Source: JBCCCJ01 sp039029315
Lineage (GTDB): Bacteria > Bacteroidota > Bacteroidia > J057
NCBI GenBank assembly: GCA_039029315.1
Contig: JBCCGK010000007.1
Coordinates: forward strand, 62,001-126,000
Reading direction: 5' to 3'
DNA length: 64,000 nt
The notes beneath the pieces are model-generated. The model was not told the origin of the DNA. It was given only the letters and a program-made list of their open reading frames with translations, and did not search any database. A program made the position numbers and the translations under genes. This document shows, piece by piece, positions 1-8,334 of the stretch; position 1 is the first letter of the stretch; every line of letters begins with the position of its first letter.

Positions 1-2630
1 AAGGGCTAAGCGAATCCGGATTTGCCACAAGTATGCGGGTATGGGGTGCTTATTATACCAATCTGTATCAGCTGGATTCAGGTCTATACTATAATCAAAT
101 GAGTTTAGAAGCGTTCCGGAAAATAGGCTTTGAGCGAGATGTGATCGTCCAGCAACAGGCTGTTGCAGCTATTTTGATTGAGCAAGGGGCATTTGCTCAA
201 GCCATAGATCCGCTTACTGAGGCCATTCTCTACTACGAATCCCAGGAGAATTGGGGATTTCTGAGTCAAACCTACTGTGATTTAGGCAGGATTTATGATT
301 TCATGGAAGATCGAAAAAGGGCCATTGAATATTATGAACAATCCTATAGGACGGGAAAAAAAGCCAATCTACCGAGGGAAACGGGGGTTGCGATCTACAA
401 TATCGCCAATGTTTCTTTGCATGAAGGAGCCTATGAGAAAGCAAAGACAGGATTCCTGGAAGCATACGAATTGTTTCAACAGATCAATGCCCAGGTATTT
501 GTAGCAGCAACGATGGGAAGTCTTGGTGTGGTCTACACGCATTTTAAAAATTCGGACAGCATTGATTATTATTTTCAGTCTGGCATTGCATTATTACACA
601 AACTCAAGACCACCCAACAGCTGGATATTTTGCACAATGATTATGGCTATGCCTTGATTCAGATAGGAAAATATCCTGAAGCCCTGGAGCAGCTTGACTT
701 CGCCCTTGCTCTTGCAGAACCGGACAGCAACCTCAGAAAAATGGAGTCCATCTTTGAGAACAAATCCGAGGTATATGAAAGGTGGGGAAAATCACTTCAA
801 GCCCTCCAGGAGATCAAAAAAGCTTATCAAGTGCGAGAACAGCGATTTCAGGACGACATACTCGAAAAAGTTACGGACGCTGAAACCAAATACCAAACCC
901 AAAAAACCCAAACAGAACTTGTCAAAAGTCAACTCAAGCTCGCGGAAGAACAAACAAAGACACTGATCATTACAGGAATTGGTTTGCTTGTCATGCTGCT
1001 TCTTGGAATCGTCTTCTGGACAATCAATACCCGTCGAAAAGCCAGAGAAAAGGAAGCCCAGCTCGCCCTTGACCTCAAAGAATCCGAGGCAGCCAATCTC
1101 CGGGAACTTGATCAGCTAAAATCACGTTTCTTTGCCAATATTTCCCATGAATTCCGGACGCCTCTTACGCTCATTCTTGGTCCCCTTCAAAAACTCTTGA
1201 ATAGCAGCGAGCCAGGACAGCCCGACACGTTCTATCATCTCATGCAGCGGAATGCCAATCGCCTGCTAGACCTGATCAATCAATTGCTGGATCTTTCCAA
1301 ACTGGAAGCGGGAAAGCTGAATTTGCAACCTCTCCAGGCAGATGTTGTGCCCTTTCTCCGAATGTTGGCTGGGAACTTTGAATCATTGGCCGCAGACAAA
1401 CACATTCGATATCATTGCAAATTTCCTCCCCATCCGGTTGTCATGACTTTTGACAAAGACAAGCTTGACAAGACCATCTCTAACCTGCTTTCCAATGCCT
1501 TCAAATATACGCCGGATGAAGGAGATATATGGTTCGAGGCAGAGCAGCAAGAGAATGACCTGTGTCTAACTGTAACAGATACAGGGATTGGCATGGACGA
1601 AGAGCAGGTGGAACATGTCTTCGATCGGTTTTATCAAGCTGGAAGTGATCACTTCGGCAGCAGTGGAATCGGGCTTGCCCTGGTCAAGGAACTTGTCGAT
1701 TTGTTTGAAGGAAAGATCAGCCTGAGCAGCCAGCCGGGAGAAGGCAGTCGCTTTGTGGTCAGACTTCCAATTCTGCGAGATGAAACCGTAGCTGTTTCCG
1801 AGGTATTTCCAGTCAATTCTCCTCCCATTTCCTCAACAAAACCATCTCCTCTGATTGTCTCTTCAAATGAAAGCAAGGGAGCCATGCCTCAAGTCCTTCT
1901 GGTTGAGGACAATCCAGATGTCAGGGCTTACCTCAACAGTTGCCTGCAAGATCGATACAAGCTGCTTGAAGCGGAAGATGGACAAGAAGGTTTAGAACTC
2001 GCTCAAAAGTATATGCCAGACCTGATCATCAGTGATGTGATGATGCCTCGGATGGATGGCAATGCTTTGAGCGCTGCCATCAAATCAGATCAAAGAACCT
2101 CTCACATTCCACTCATTCTGTTGACTGCCAAGGCAGGGAGAGAAAGCAGGATCGAAGGCTTGCAAACTGGGGCAGATGATTACCTGGCCAAACCCTTCGA
2201 TGAAGAGGAACTTCACATTCGAGTACAGAATCTCATCGACCAGCGCAAGCGTCTTCGAGAGCAGTTTGGAAAAAATATCGTTCGACTCACACCAGAAGAG
2301 GTACTGGTCGAGTCTGCCGATCAGGCATTCCTAAAGCGAGTGATTGAGGTCATCGAGCAATATATGGGTGATGAAAGTTTTACGATTGAGGATCTTGGTC
2401 GCGAGCTAGGCATGAGTCGTGTCCATCTGCATCGGAAATTGAAAGCCTTAACAGATCAATCTCCTTCAGTCTTTCTTCGAACCCTCCGCCTGAAACGTGG
2501 GCAGCAACTGCTTTTAGAAAAAGTTGGCAATGTAGCTGAGATCGCCTATCAGGTTGGCTTCTCCAGTCAAGCCTATTTCAGCAAATGTTTCAAGGATCAG
2601 TTTGGCATCTCGCCAAGTGAGGTCCAATAA
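1..2630 (+). CDS. Hybrid two-component regulator: TPR, histidine kinase, receiver and AraC HTH (5' end outside window)
   Basis: The reading frame is open to the first base, so the true start lies upstream; the first visible ATG is at 33. Numbering from that Met, residues 1-270 are TPR-like helices, about 285-310 a coiled linker, and 312-333 one membrane segment. The kinase H-box (ISHEFRTPL, His372) is followed by the N-box (NAFKYTP), DTGIGM and SSGIGLALV motifs. A receiver domain starts near 617 (VLLVEDN) with phospho-acceptor Asp668 in SDVMMPRMDG and the conserved KPF lysine. The last 90 residues form an AraC-type double helix-turn-helix ending near QAYFSKCFKDQFG. This is the one-protein sensor/regulator layout common in Bacteroidota, but with a TPR sensor instead of the Reg_prop beta-propeller of classical HTCS proteins. 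The ligand is unknown. Downstream exported-protein genes on the same strand are plausible targets (inference). Confidence 0.93.
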   Translation, partial: GLSESGFATSMRVWGAYYTNLYQLDSGLYYNQMSLEAFRKIGFERDVIVQQQAVAAILIEQGAFAQAIDPLTEAILYYESQENWGFLSQTYCDLGRIYDFMEDRKRAIEYYEQSYRTGKKANLPRETGVAIYNIANVSLHEGAYEKAKTGFLEAYELFQQINAQVFVAATMGSLGVVYTHFKNSDSIDYYFQSGIALLHKLKTTQQLDILHNDYGYALIQIGKYPEALEQLDFALALAEPDSNLRKMESIFENKSEVYERWGKSLQALQEIKKAYQVREQRFQDDILEKVTDAETKYQTQKTQTELVKSQLKLAEEQTKTLIITGIGLLVMLLLGIVFWTINTRRKAREKEAQLALDLKESEAANLRELDQLKSRFFANISHEFRTPLTLILGPLQKLLNSSEPGQPDTFYHLMQRNANRLLDLINQLLDLSKLEAGKLNLQPLQADVVPFLRMLAGNFESLAADKHIRYHCKFPPHPVVMTFDKDKLDKTISNLLSNAFKYTPDEGDIWFEAEQQENDLCLTVTDTGIGMDEEQVEHVFDRFYQAGSDHFGSSGIGLALVKELVDLFEGKISLSSQPGEGSRFVVRLPILRDETVAVSEVFPVNSPPISSTKPSPLIVSSNESKGAMPQVLLVEDNPDVRAYLNSCLQDRYKLLEAEDGQEGLELAQKYMPDLIISDVMMPRMDGNALSAAIKSDQRTSHIPLILLTAKAGRESRIEGLQTGADDYLAKPFDEEELHIRVQNLIDQRKRLREQFGKNIVRLTPEEVLVESADQAFLKRVIEVIEQYMGDESFTIEDLGRELGMSRVHLHRKLKALTDQSPSVFLRTLRLKRGQQLLLEKVGNVAEIAYQVGFSSQAYFSKCFKDQFGISPSEVQ

Positions 2631-2691
2631 TTTTACATTTTTTTATCGAATTAGAACTCATTAATCACTAGCTATCAATAATTTACAAGAG

Positions 2692-2721
2692 ATGTAACAT
2701 AATTACACACATTGGTTACAT
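2692..2721. promoter_or_regulatory. Inverted repeat between the hybrid regulator and the exported-protein cluster
   Basis: Perfect 7-bp arms, ATGTAAC (2692-2698) and GTTACAT (2715-2721), are separated by 16 A/T-rich bases. The site is about 90 bp upstream of the first exported-protein start. It could be an operator for a dimeric regulator or a weak hairpin; nothing in the sequence decides between these. Confidence 0.3.
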
Positions 2722-2810
2722 AGTTGATAGGTGCCCCATGTCGATTCTTCCTTCCTTTGTCCCATCACCTCGGCGACATGCCAATTTTTTATCCACACAA
2801 TTTTTTCGAC

Positions 2811-3260
2811 ATGACCAGATTAATTTTTCTATTTATTAGCTGTATGCTTGGACTATACAGCTTCCTATCTGCCCAACACACCCTCAATGGAACCTGGAAA
2901 TATGTCTCTGATGACGGGAGTTATTTTGAGATCAAAGAGTACAGTCCACAAGGGGTAGGCAGATTCACCACCCCAAGCGGCAGTGATTTGTTTGTTTACA
3001 AAAATGAACCCGATGGAAGACTCATCTTTGACACTGAGTCAGGTGAGGGCTGGTGTGGCAACCACATCAAGACAGACCCAGACTTCTATCAAGTAGGTCC
3101 CAATTATGAGATGTTTCATTATCTCTACCAAGGCCCACACAACATCAGCGAAGCAGACATCCAACGAGTCCGAACTCAGATGGCAGACAAACTCAACGAG
3201 TACGCCAATTCCATCATCATGACCTCCGACGGCCTGGAATGCTATCTCCAATCCAAGTAG
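2811..3260 (+). CDS. Exported protein with one copy of a local ~100-residue module
   Basis: The 149-residue protein starts at the ATG that gives a clean signal peptide (MTRLIFLFISCMLGLYSFLSAQ). A longer frame from 2724 would add about 29 residues without signal character. The mature part begins LNGTWKYVSDDGSYFEI and later has YLYQGPHNISEADIQRVR. This order, an N-G-x-W/Y opening followed by Y-x-x-Q-G-P and a basic helix, recurs three times in the protein at 4064-5356. Two cysteines occur in the mature part. I recognise no family; a small beta-rich binding domain is a guess. First of six same-strand genes for exported proteins. Confidence 0.75.
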   Translation: MTRLIFLFISCMLGLYSFLSAQHTLNGTWKYVSDDGSYFEIKEYSPQGVGRFTTPSGSDLFVYKNEPDGRLIFDTESGEGWCGNHIKTDPDFYQVGPNYEMFHYLYQGPHNISEADIQRVRTQMADKLNEYANSIIMTSDGLECYLQSK

Positions 3261-3293
3261 CACCGAATCAATCCACCAATAACCAATCCACCA

Positions 3294-3941
3294 ATGTACA
3301 AATCTCTCATTACCACAATTCTTGTGGGCCTCGCCCTCATGTCTCAACTTTTCGCCCAAAGTATGGTCGATCTGAGCATCCAAAGCAGACAATCCATTTC
3401 TGCCGATGATCCCATCATTCTGGCACTCCAACAAGAGCTCAAAGGCGACTACAGCCTGAGTGAAGGAGAAAAAATCCTTGGCAATGGCAAAGGAAAAAGA
3501 AAAGGGGAACAATACCTCTATTACCTCTTTCCCCAGCAACAAAAAGGCAATTCTCGCAATTTCCTGATTTTTGTTACCAGGCCAGGCGATGCCAGTGTCA
3601 ATCAGCGAAGATTGCATGACATGCTCATGAGCATTGTCAGGGGCAACAACTCCCAGATACAGTTATCCATCAGAGATATGAATGGAACAACGCTTGGAGG
3701 AGCTGTTTTCGAATCACAAGGTTCTGGCAAACCAGAGCGACTCATTAGAACCATCCCAGGCAGTAGCCGAAACTCTGTAACAGACTGTCTTGACAGCAGC
3801 TTTGGTCAGCCAGCCCAAGACTGCAATCTGGGGGGAGGACCTTGTGTAGGACCTGGAGGAATCGCGGCCACTTGCAATGTCGCGACTGGCTGTGGCTTCG
3901 AATGGTTTCTCAGCGACTGCTTTCTGGATTTTGCTTTATGA
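3294..3941 (+). CDS. Exported protein with six-cysteine C-terminal domain
   Basis: The 215-residue protein has a signal peptide (MYKSLITTILVGLALMSQLFAQ), a basic polar region around residues 60-75 and a hydrophobic strand-like segment (RNFLIFVTRPG). The C-terminal ~55 residues have six cysteines spaced C-x11-C-x6-C-x9-C-x5-C-x8-C. The protein at 7484-8206 has the same middle organisation (GEKIL / GELIL, then GGAVFESQG / GGAYAEQG) and nearly the same cysteine spacing, so the two look like diverged paralogues. The paired cysteines suggest a disulfide-bonded extracytoplasmic domain. No known family is recognised; an effector or adhesin role would be speculation. Confidence 0.75.
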   Translation: MYKSLITTILVGLALMSQLFAQSMVDLSIQSRQSISADDPIILALQQELKGDYSLSEGEKILGNGKGKRKGEQYLYYLFPQQQKGNSRNFLIFVTRPGDASVNQRRLHDMLMSIVRGNNSQIQLSIRDMNGTTLGGAVFESQGSGKPERLIRTIPGSSRNSVTDCLDSSFGQPAQDCNLGGGPCVGPGGIAATCNVATGCGFEWFLSDCFLDFAL

Positions 3942-3951
3942 GATCCTAAAA

Positions 3952-4027
3952 ATTGAACACAGAGACACAGAGACACCAAGGCACAGAGTCGAATCCATCG
4001 AAGATGCTCCGCGTTTCTGTGTTCAAT
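3952..4027. repeat. Palindromic interspersed repeat of the CACAGAGACAC type
   Basis: The left arm ATTGAACACAGAGACAC (3952-3968) pairs with the right arm GCGTTTCTGTGTTCAAT (4011-4027) at 15 of 17 positions. The interior repeats ACAGAGACAC-like blocks. The 76-bp unit lies between two exported-protein genes. Palindromes of CACAGAGACACAGAG composition are known as dispersed repeats in many environmental bacterial genomes (from memory, not searched). It creates a spurious in-frame TTG extension of the next gene. Only one copy was noticed here. Confidence 0.6.
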
Positions 4028-4063
4028 CCCAACATTTGTTTCACATTCACAATTCTCATTACA

Positions 4064-5356
4064 ATGAACACCTATCTCAAAATCACTCTCTTTCTGACAG
4101 GAATCCTCCTGTGGACCCCCCAGCTCTCCTTTGCTCAATCAGCAGCCTATCAAGGCTCCTGGTACAGTTCGACAAATGGAATCCGACTCGATTTTGCACC
4201 CGACAATCTGGGAATGATCTCGATGGATGAAGATGGCAGTCGCTATGCAGTTCTCTACCAAAGTGAACAAGGATCTTTACACATCATTTGGGACGGTGGA
4301 GACATCAGTAGCTATATCGCCGGACAAGATGGCAACAGCATGACGCTGGTAGAGCAAGGCGGAAATAATTCGATGCTTGGGCCATTTGTCAAACAAGGTT
4401 CTCATCGGATTAGCAACAATGATTTGCAAGAAATTCGAACCATCACCCATGATGAGTATGTACAACATTTTGGCGGGGTGAAGGCTGATAATTATGCTCA
4501 AGATACTCCCTCATATCAGGAGGAATCTGAATCATCTCAATACAGCAATGGTCAGGCAAGTCAGCACAGTTCCAGCAATCAAAGCTATGGCACCAGCCTC
4601 AATGGATACTATGTTCAGAACGGTGGGCAAGGCTGGATGGATTTTCATCCAAGCGGTGGCATCAAAGCAAAAGATGCTGATTATGGTACATTGATAGAAG
4701 GTCTATATTACTATTTTCCTGAGAAGAATGGCCAACTTCGGGCAACTACCAGCACCTTTCATTTTGGAGAGTTTGAGATCCAGATGCAGGGAAATAGCAT
4801 GAAGGTCTACGATCGGATGACCGGGACAAACAGTACCTATCGCAAACAGGGTCCCAGTCGCATGAATCAGCAGCAAGCCACACGCGCCCGCAATGCAGCC
4901 AGGAATTTCTATAGCTCAGGGGAAGGCAAGGACATTATGTATTTCTCGATAGATGGCTATTATCATCATGCGGCAAGCGGCACCTATCTCGACTTAGCCC
5001 CAACGGCTAGTTTTATCGAGACAGACCGTAGTGGAAACATAACAAAAGGTGCCTATGCCCTGGATCGAATTGGAGCCTTCTATGCCTTTTCGGAAGCTCT
5101 GGCCCTGAATCAAGGCATGATTGAGCCAAGTGGTCAAGATCTAATCATTGACAACAAACGCTATACATACCAGGGGCCTTCCCGACAAAAGATCAAAGAA
5201 GGAAAAGCCCTCAATGAACGTGTCGCTGCCGCCGTCAAGCGGATGGAGTCTATGCCTGGGGCCCAAGCCAAATTCCACAATGCTACGATGGGTATCCTCA
5301 ACAATATGACCGACAATACCATTTACGTGGATGAATTTGGCCAGCGAGTCTGGTAA
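4064..5356 (+). CDS. Exported protein with three copies of a ~100-residue repeat
   Basis: The ATG at 4064 gives a 430-residue precursor with signal peptide MNTYLKITLFLTGILLWTPQ followed by LSFAQ; an in-frame TTG at 3953 lies inside a palindromic repeat and is rejected. Three related units cover about residues 29-125, 179-281 and 297-393. Each opens with G-S-W-Y, G-Y-Y-V or G-Y-Y-H, has a D-F/L-x-P strand, and ends in Q-G-S-H-R or Y-x-x-Q-G-P-S-R before a basic helix. A Ser/Gln-rich linker (about 150-177) separates units 1 and 2. The protein at 2811-3260 is a single-unit relative. Function unknown; probably a secreted or surface beta-rich protein. Confidence 0.78.
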   Translation: MNTYLKITLFLTGILLWTPQLSFAQSAAYQGSWYSSTNGIRLDFAPDNLGMISMDEDGSRYAVLYQSEQGSLHIIWDGGDISSYIAGQDGNSMTLVEQGGNNSMLGPFVKQGSHRISNNDLQEIRTITHDEYVQHFGGVKADNYAQDTPSYQEESESSQYSNGQASQHSSSNQSYGTSLNGYYVQNGGQGWMDFHPSGGIKAKDADYGTLIEGLYYYFPEKNGQLRATTSTFHFGEFEIQMQGNSMKVYDRMTGTNSTYRKQGPSRMNQQQATRARNAARNFYSSGEGKDIMYFSIDGYYHHAASGTYLDLAPTASFIETDRSGNITKGAYALDRIGAFYAFSEALALNQGMIEPSGQDLIIDNKRYTYQGPSRQKIKEGKALNERVAAAVKRMESMPGAQAKFHNATMGILNNMTDNTIYVDEFGQRVW

Positions 5357-5409
5357 CCTTTGTTTCCATGTTTTCTTACCCTAATGTTTCTCCCTTTTCA
5401 TTCATTCCA

Positions 5410-5916
5410 ATGAAATTATTTCTCAAAATTCTATCTCTGCTTCTTGCTCTCTTTTTGATCTTTAGTGCTGATCTCTCCGCTCAACGTTCTTGTTCATGCA
5501 GCGGGCACTGTATTGTCATGTGCAATGCTTTTGAACGAGCTCGCTGCGAATGTGGATGGTTTTGGAGCTTTTGTTATTGCGAATTCGATTACCATATCAG
5601 GGCAAGTGAGGTCGATCTGGAAGAAATTCAACTCCACATAGACGAAAATGCCCTGGCTAAGGTGGATGCTTTCACCCAGTTCATCAACAAGGGTTCTTTT
5701 TCTGCAGCAGCCAAACAATATACCGTTGATCTGAGTCTTGTTGCCGAAAAAATCCGATCCAGCAACGATAGAAATAGCCGACTTCATATGCTGCTGGTGG
5801 AAGTGCATCGCGTTAGAAATCTCTCTGATCCCAAAGAATCCTATCAATTGACGGATAAAGATGTCCTTCAAATGGAGGGCTGGGCCAGAAAAAATGGTGT
5901 GAAAGCTACTTTCTAA
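5410..5916 (+). CDS. Exported protein with N-terminal eight-cysteine cluster
   Basis: The start at 5410 (MKLFLKILSLLLALFLIFSA) yields 168 residues with a strong signal peptide ending in SAQ; an upstream in-frame ATG at 5368 only adds residues before it. Directly after cleavage come eight cysteines in about 32 residues, C-x-C-x3-C-x3-C-x7-C-x-C-x6-C-x-C, rich in aromatics (GWFWSFCYC). The remainder is helical and charged. The cluster could form disulfides or bind metal. No family recognised. A short hairpin with a T-run follows at 5995. Confidence 0.72.
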   Translation: MKLFLKILSLLLALFLIFSADLSAQRSCSCSGHCIVMCNAFERARCECGWFWSFCYCEFDYHIRASEVDLEEIQLHIDENALAKVDAFTQFINKGSFSAAAKQYTVDLSLVAEKIRSSNDRNSRLHMLLVEVHRVRNLSDPKESYQLTDKDVLQMEGWARKNGVKATF

Positions 5917-5994
5917 GAAGTTGTCGCCATTCATAGACGTGAGCCCTTCCGGATTTTGCAAGCTAGCGCAGTAGCATAAAATCTTAATAATCAA

Positions 5995-6022
5995 TGGATA
6001 ATGACATTTTATCCAGTTTTTT
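5995..6022 (+). terminator. Probable intrinsic terminator after the eight-cysteine protein gene
   Basis: A 7-bp perfect stem TGGATAA / TTATCCA with a 7-base loop is followed by G and seven T residues. It lies 79 bp after the stop at 5916 and about 60 bp before the next start. Confidence 0.55.
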
Positions 6023-6085
6023 TCTCCCAAAATTCGAGATGGTTCATATCTCCTTTTTCCTATCCACACAATCAATCTTATTCTC

Positions 6086-7450
6086 ATGAAATTTCTTTCT
6101 TTTCTCTGGACAGGATTACTCCTGTCCCTGACGGCTTGCGAATTCAGTGTATCTACGGCCAACCTACAAGACCTGATGATTTGCGACCAGTTGAGCACAG
6201 ATGATCGTTGTGCATCAAATATCTCCAACTTTGGCCCGGATGCCCCAGCCTTTGTGGCAAGCTGCGACCTCAAAAATGCCCCTGATGGCACCTCTGTTTG
6301 TTTCTATTGGTACTTTTTGGGAGAGCAAACCCAACTGATCGACTCTGTCAACTATGTTAGTCAAAGCGGGGGAACGCTTCATCTTCATTCCAATCTCAAC
6401 GCCCCAAACAGTGGTTGGCCGATTGGAAGTTATGAGGTTGTTGTCAGAGTTTTGACAGATAATGGCAATGAGTTGCGCAAGCAATTTCAAGTCGTCAGCC
6501 CTAGTAGCAGTTCGTTTGGTAAGGGAATTGCGCCTGGATTTGGGGAAGCCATCCCAACACAGGCCATGACACAAGATGAAGCTGTGGTCCTCATGGATCA
6601 GCCTGGCCTCACTGCCCTTCAGCTGTGCAAACAAGGACCGGATCTTCCCTGCGAAGAAACCTCCTTATTTTCTTCCAGGACACCACAGTTTTTTGCCAAA
6701 GCCCATGTCGAGGGGAAGCTGGAGGGCGAAACCTTGGTCTTTTGCTGGTATGGGTATGATTCAAGTGGGAAGCAAATTCGTGTGCAGCGAGATGAATGGA
6801 AGCTGCATGCCAGCCAGAGTCAAGATGCTTTCTCTGAATTGATCCTGGACAAGCCAGAATGGGGGGAGAAAGAACTGTGGGAAACAGAGGCAAAAATCAT
6901 CGCAAGCCCACTTCCTCCTATGTATCGGTTTTTTTATGTGAGTCTGGAACCCTTGACGCAAAAAGAGATCGATTTTCTGGAAATGGCAGCTTCTGTGCGG
7001 GGGTTCTTTGATTGGTATGAGCAAAACCATGTCTATCTAAGTCGCATTGACCTTGTCCGATATCCTGAATCTGATGCCGATCTCAATGACAAAGGCGGCC
7101 TTCATCCTGAGGGTGTGGATCAGCTTCTGGAAACATTGGCAAGCTGCCCATATCTGGCATCCACCTTCACCCAAATAGAAGCAGACTATCTCAGGAAACT
7201 GGAGCAGATCTGGCAGCACAGTGGATCGCTTTCCAATCAGGAAGAAATTCCTTATGGCCTTGATCATGACCGTATCCTGGCGAGTCAGGAAATGGAAAAA
7301 ACCCTTAGAGCGGCCCTCACAAGCGAAATTCAACTCAAGCAACATCTTGGCAATCAGGCTTATGTCAACGTAGCCGGGATTCCCATCCGCATGCTTAGAC
7401 AAGCAGATCAGTGGTTGATCGACTCCTTTGAGTATGCCTGGCAGGCCTGA
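6086..7450 (+). CDS. Predicted lipoprotein of unknown function
   Basis: The 454-residue protein has a lipoprotein signal (MKFLSFLWTGLLLSLTAC, Cys18 as lipidation site). The first third looks like two related beta-rich segments, each with a 'CDL/CKQ...F(Y/C)WYxxxx' pattern (SVCFYWYFLGEQT and LVFCWYGYDSSGK), suggesting an internal duplication of an Ig- or FN3-like domain. The C-terminal ~160 residues are charged and helical. No catalytic motif is visible. It belongs to the same-strand run of exported proteins and may be an outer-membrane-anchored partner of them (inference). Confidence 0.75.
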   Translation: MKFLSFLWTGLLLSLTACEFSVSTANLQDLMICDQLSTDDRCASNISNFGPDAPAFVASCDLKNAPDGTSVCFYWYFLGEQTQLIDSVNYVSQSGGTLHLHSNLNAPNSGWPIGSYEVVVRVLTDNGNELRKQFQVVSPSSSSFGKGIAPGFGEAIPTQAMTQDEAVVLMDQPGLTALQLCKQGPDLPCEETSLFSSRTPQFFAKAHVEGKLEGETLVFCWYGYDSSGKQIRVQRDEWKLHASQSQDAFSELILDKPEWGEKELWETEAKIIASPLPPMYRFFYVSLEPLTQKEIDFLEMAASVRGFFDWYEQNHVYLSRIDLVRYPESDADLNDKGGLHPEGVDQLLETLASCPYLASTFTQIEADYLRKLEQIWQHSGSLSNQEEIPYGLDHDRILASQEMEKTLRAALTSEIQLKQHLGNQAYVNVAGIPIRMLRQADQWLIDSFEYAWQA

Positions 7451-7483
7451 CATTTTTTTCACTCAATTATTTATTCAATTCAT

Positions 7484-8206
7484 ATGTTTAACACATCATT
7501 TTTCAGCATCCTTAGTGGGATCTTACTCTTCAGCAGTCTGAGTTTTGGGCAATCTGTAGACGCCTTTCTCAATAAGTGGGAACAAACTGGCGAAGAACAA
7601 CTCTCAACCAATAGCCGTGTCCTGAACGAATTGGCCAGTCAACTATACAAAAATGGTATGGCTAAAAAGGGCGAGCTTATCCTCAATCAAGGACAGCAAC
7701 TCAGCTTCCGAAGTCAGGAGGAAGAGTTGGACATCGTCATCCTGGCCTATCGACCTCTTAAGGGAACCCAGAAATTTGCCATCCAAAGCAAGAGCAGAAA
7801 CGATGAATCAAGCAGGCCAAATATCAGCCTGATGGAGGTAGAATCCAAACGAGTAAGCAATGGACAACATGGCATCGAAATTCGATTGATCAATGGAAAA
7901 AACCAGATCATCAGTGGCGGAGCGTATGCAGAACAAGGCGCCCAAAGAAAAATTTATGTGGGCAACCTGCCATTTGCGAACAACTCGAATCAAAAAAGGA
8001 TCTATGTGGGCAATCTTCCCCGCTACCAGAGTTTGGCGAATTGTGTAGAGGACATCTGGCCCGAACTCCCAAGATTTGTTCAGCGCATGTGCAATGCTTC
8101 CTTCAACAGCTGTATGAACCAGAACAATCTCATCGGCTGTACAGGTGTCATTGGGTGTGCCTTTGGCTATCTGGCTGTCTGCCTGCACCAGAACAGCAGG
8201 GACTGA
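7484..8206 (+). CDS. Exported protein with six-cysteine C-terminal domain, paralogue of the 3294 gene
   Basis: The 240-residue protein has a signal peptide ending LFSSLSFGQ. Residues around 160-180 contain a short tandem repeat, (K/R)IYVGNLP twice with 13 residues between, also visible in the DNA. The C-terminal 60 residues carry six cysteines spaced C-x15-C-x6-C-x8-C-x5-C-x7-C, against C-x11-C-x6-C-x9-C-x5-C-x8-C in the 3294-3941 product. The segment between cysteines 4 and 6 is hydrophobic and glycine-rich (GCTGVIGCAFGYLAVC), a little like pore-forming peptides, but no cleavage motif or immunity gene is evident. Function unknown. Confidence 0.75.
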   Translation: MFNTSFFSILSGILLFSSLSFGQSVDAFLNKWEQTGEEQLSTNSRVLNELASQLYKNGMAKKGELILNQGQQLSFRSQEEELDIVILAYRPLKGTQKFAIQSKSRNDESSRPNISLMEVESKRVSNGQHGIEIRLINGKNQIISGGAYAEQGAQRKIYVGNLPFANNSNQKRIYVGNLPRYQSLANCVEDIWPELPRFVQRMCNASFNSCMNQNNLIGCTGVIGCAFGYLAVCLHQNSRD

Positions 8207-8334
8207 GGATTGTGTGGATGTGTTTAGACTCTTGCAGAGTTCTAGACTAATATTTGCTGAGGCATGGCTGTTTGTTTTTCTGTTGGCGCGGGAAGATATC
8301 AGTCCATGCCCAGCAATTGTTCCGTTCAATCTAT

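Noticed and set aside
3953..4063. Longer in-frame start (TTG) for the triple-repeat exported protein
   Set aside because: It lies inside a palindromic repeat and would place the clear signal peptide 37 residues from the N-terminus.
7484..8206. Bacteriocin interpretation of the glycine-rich, cysteine-containing C-terminus
   Set aside because: There is a Sec-type signal rather than a double-glycine leader, no immunity or peptidase-transporter gene nearby, and the paralogue at 3294 does not share the hydrophobic segment.
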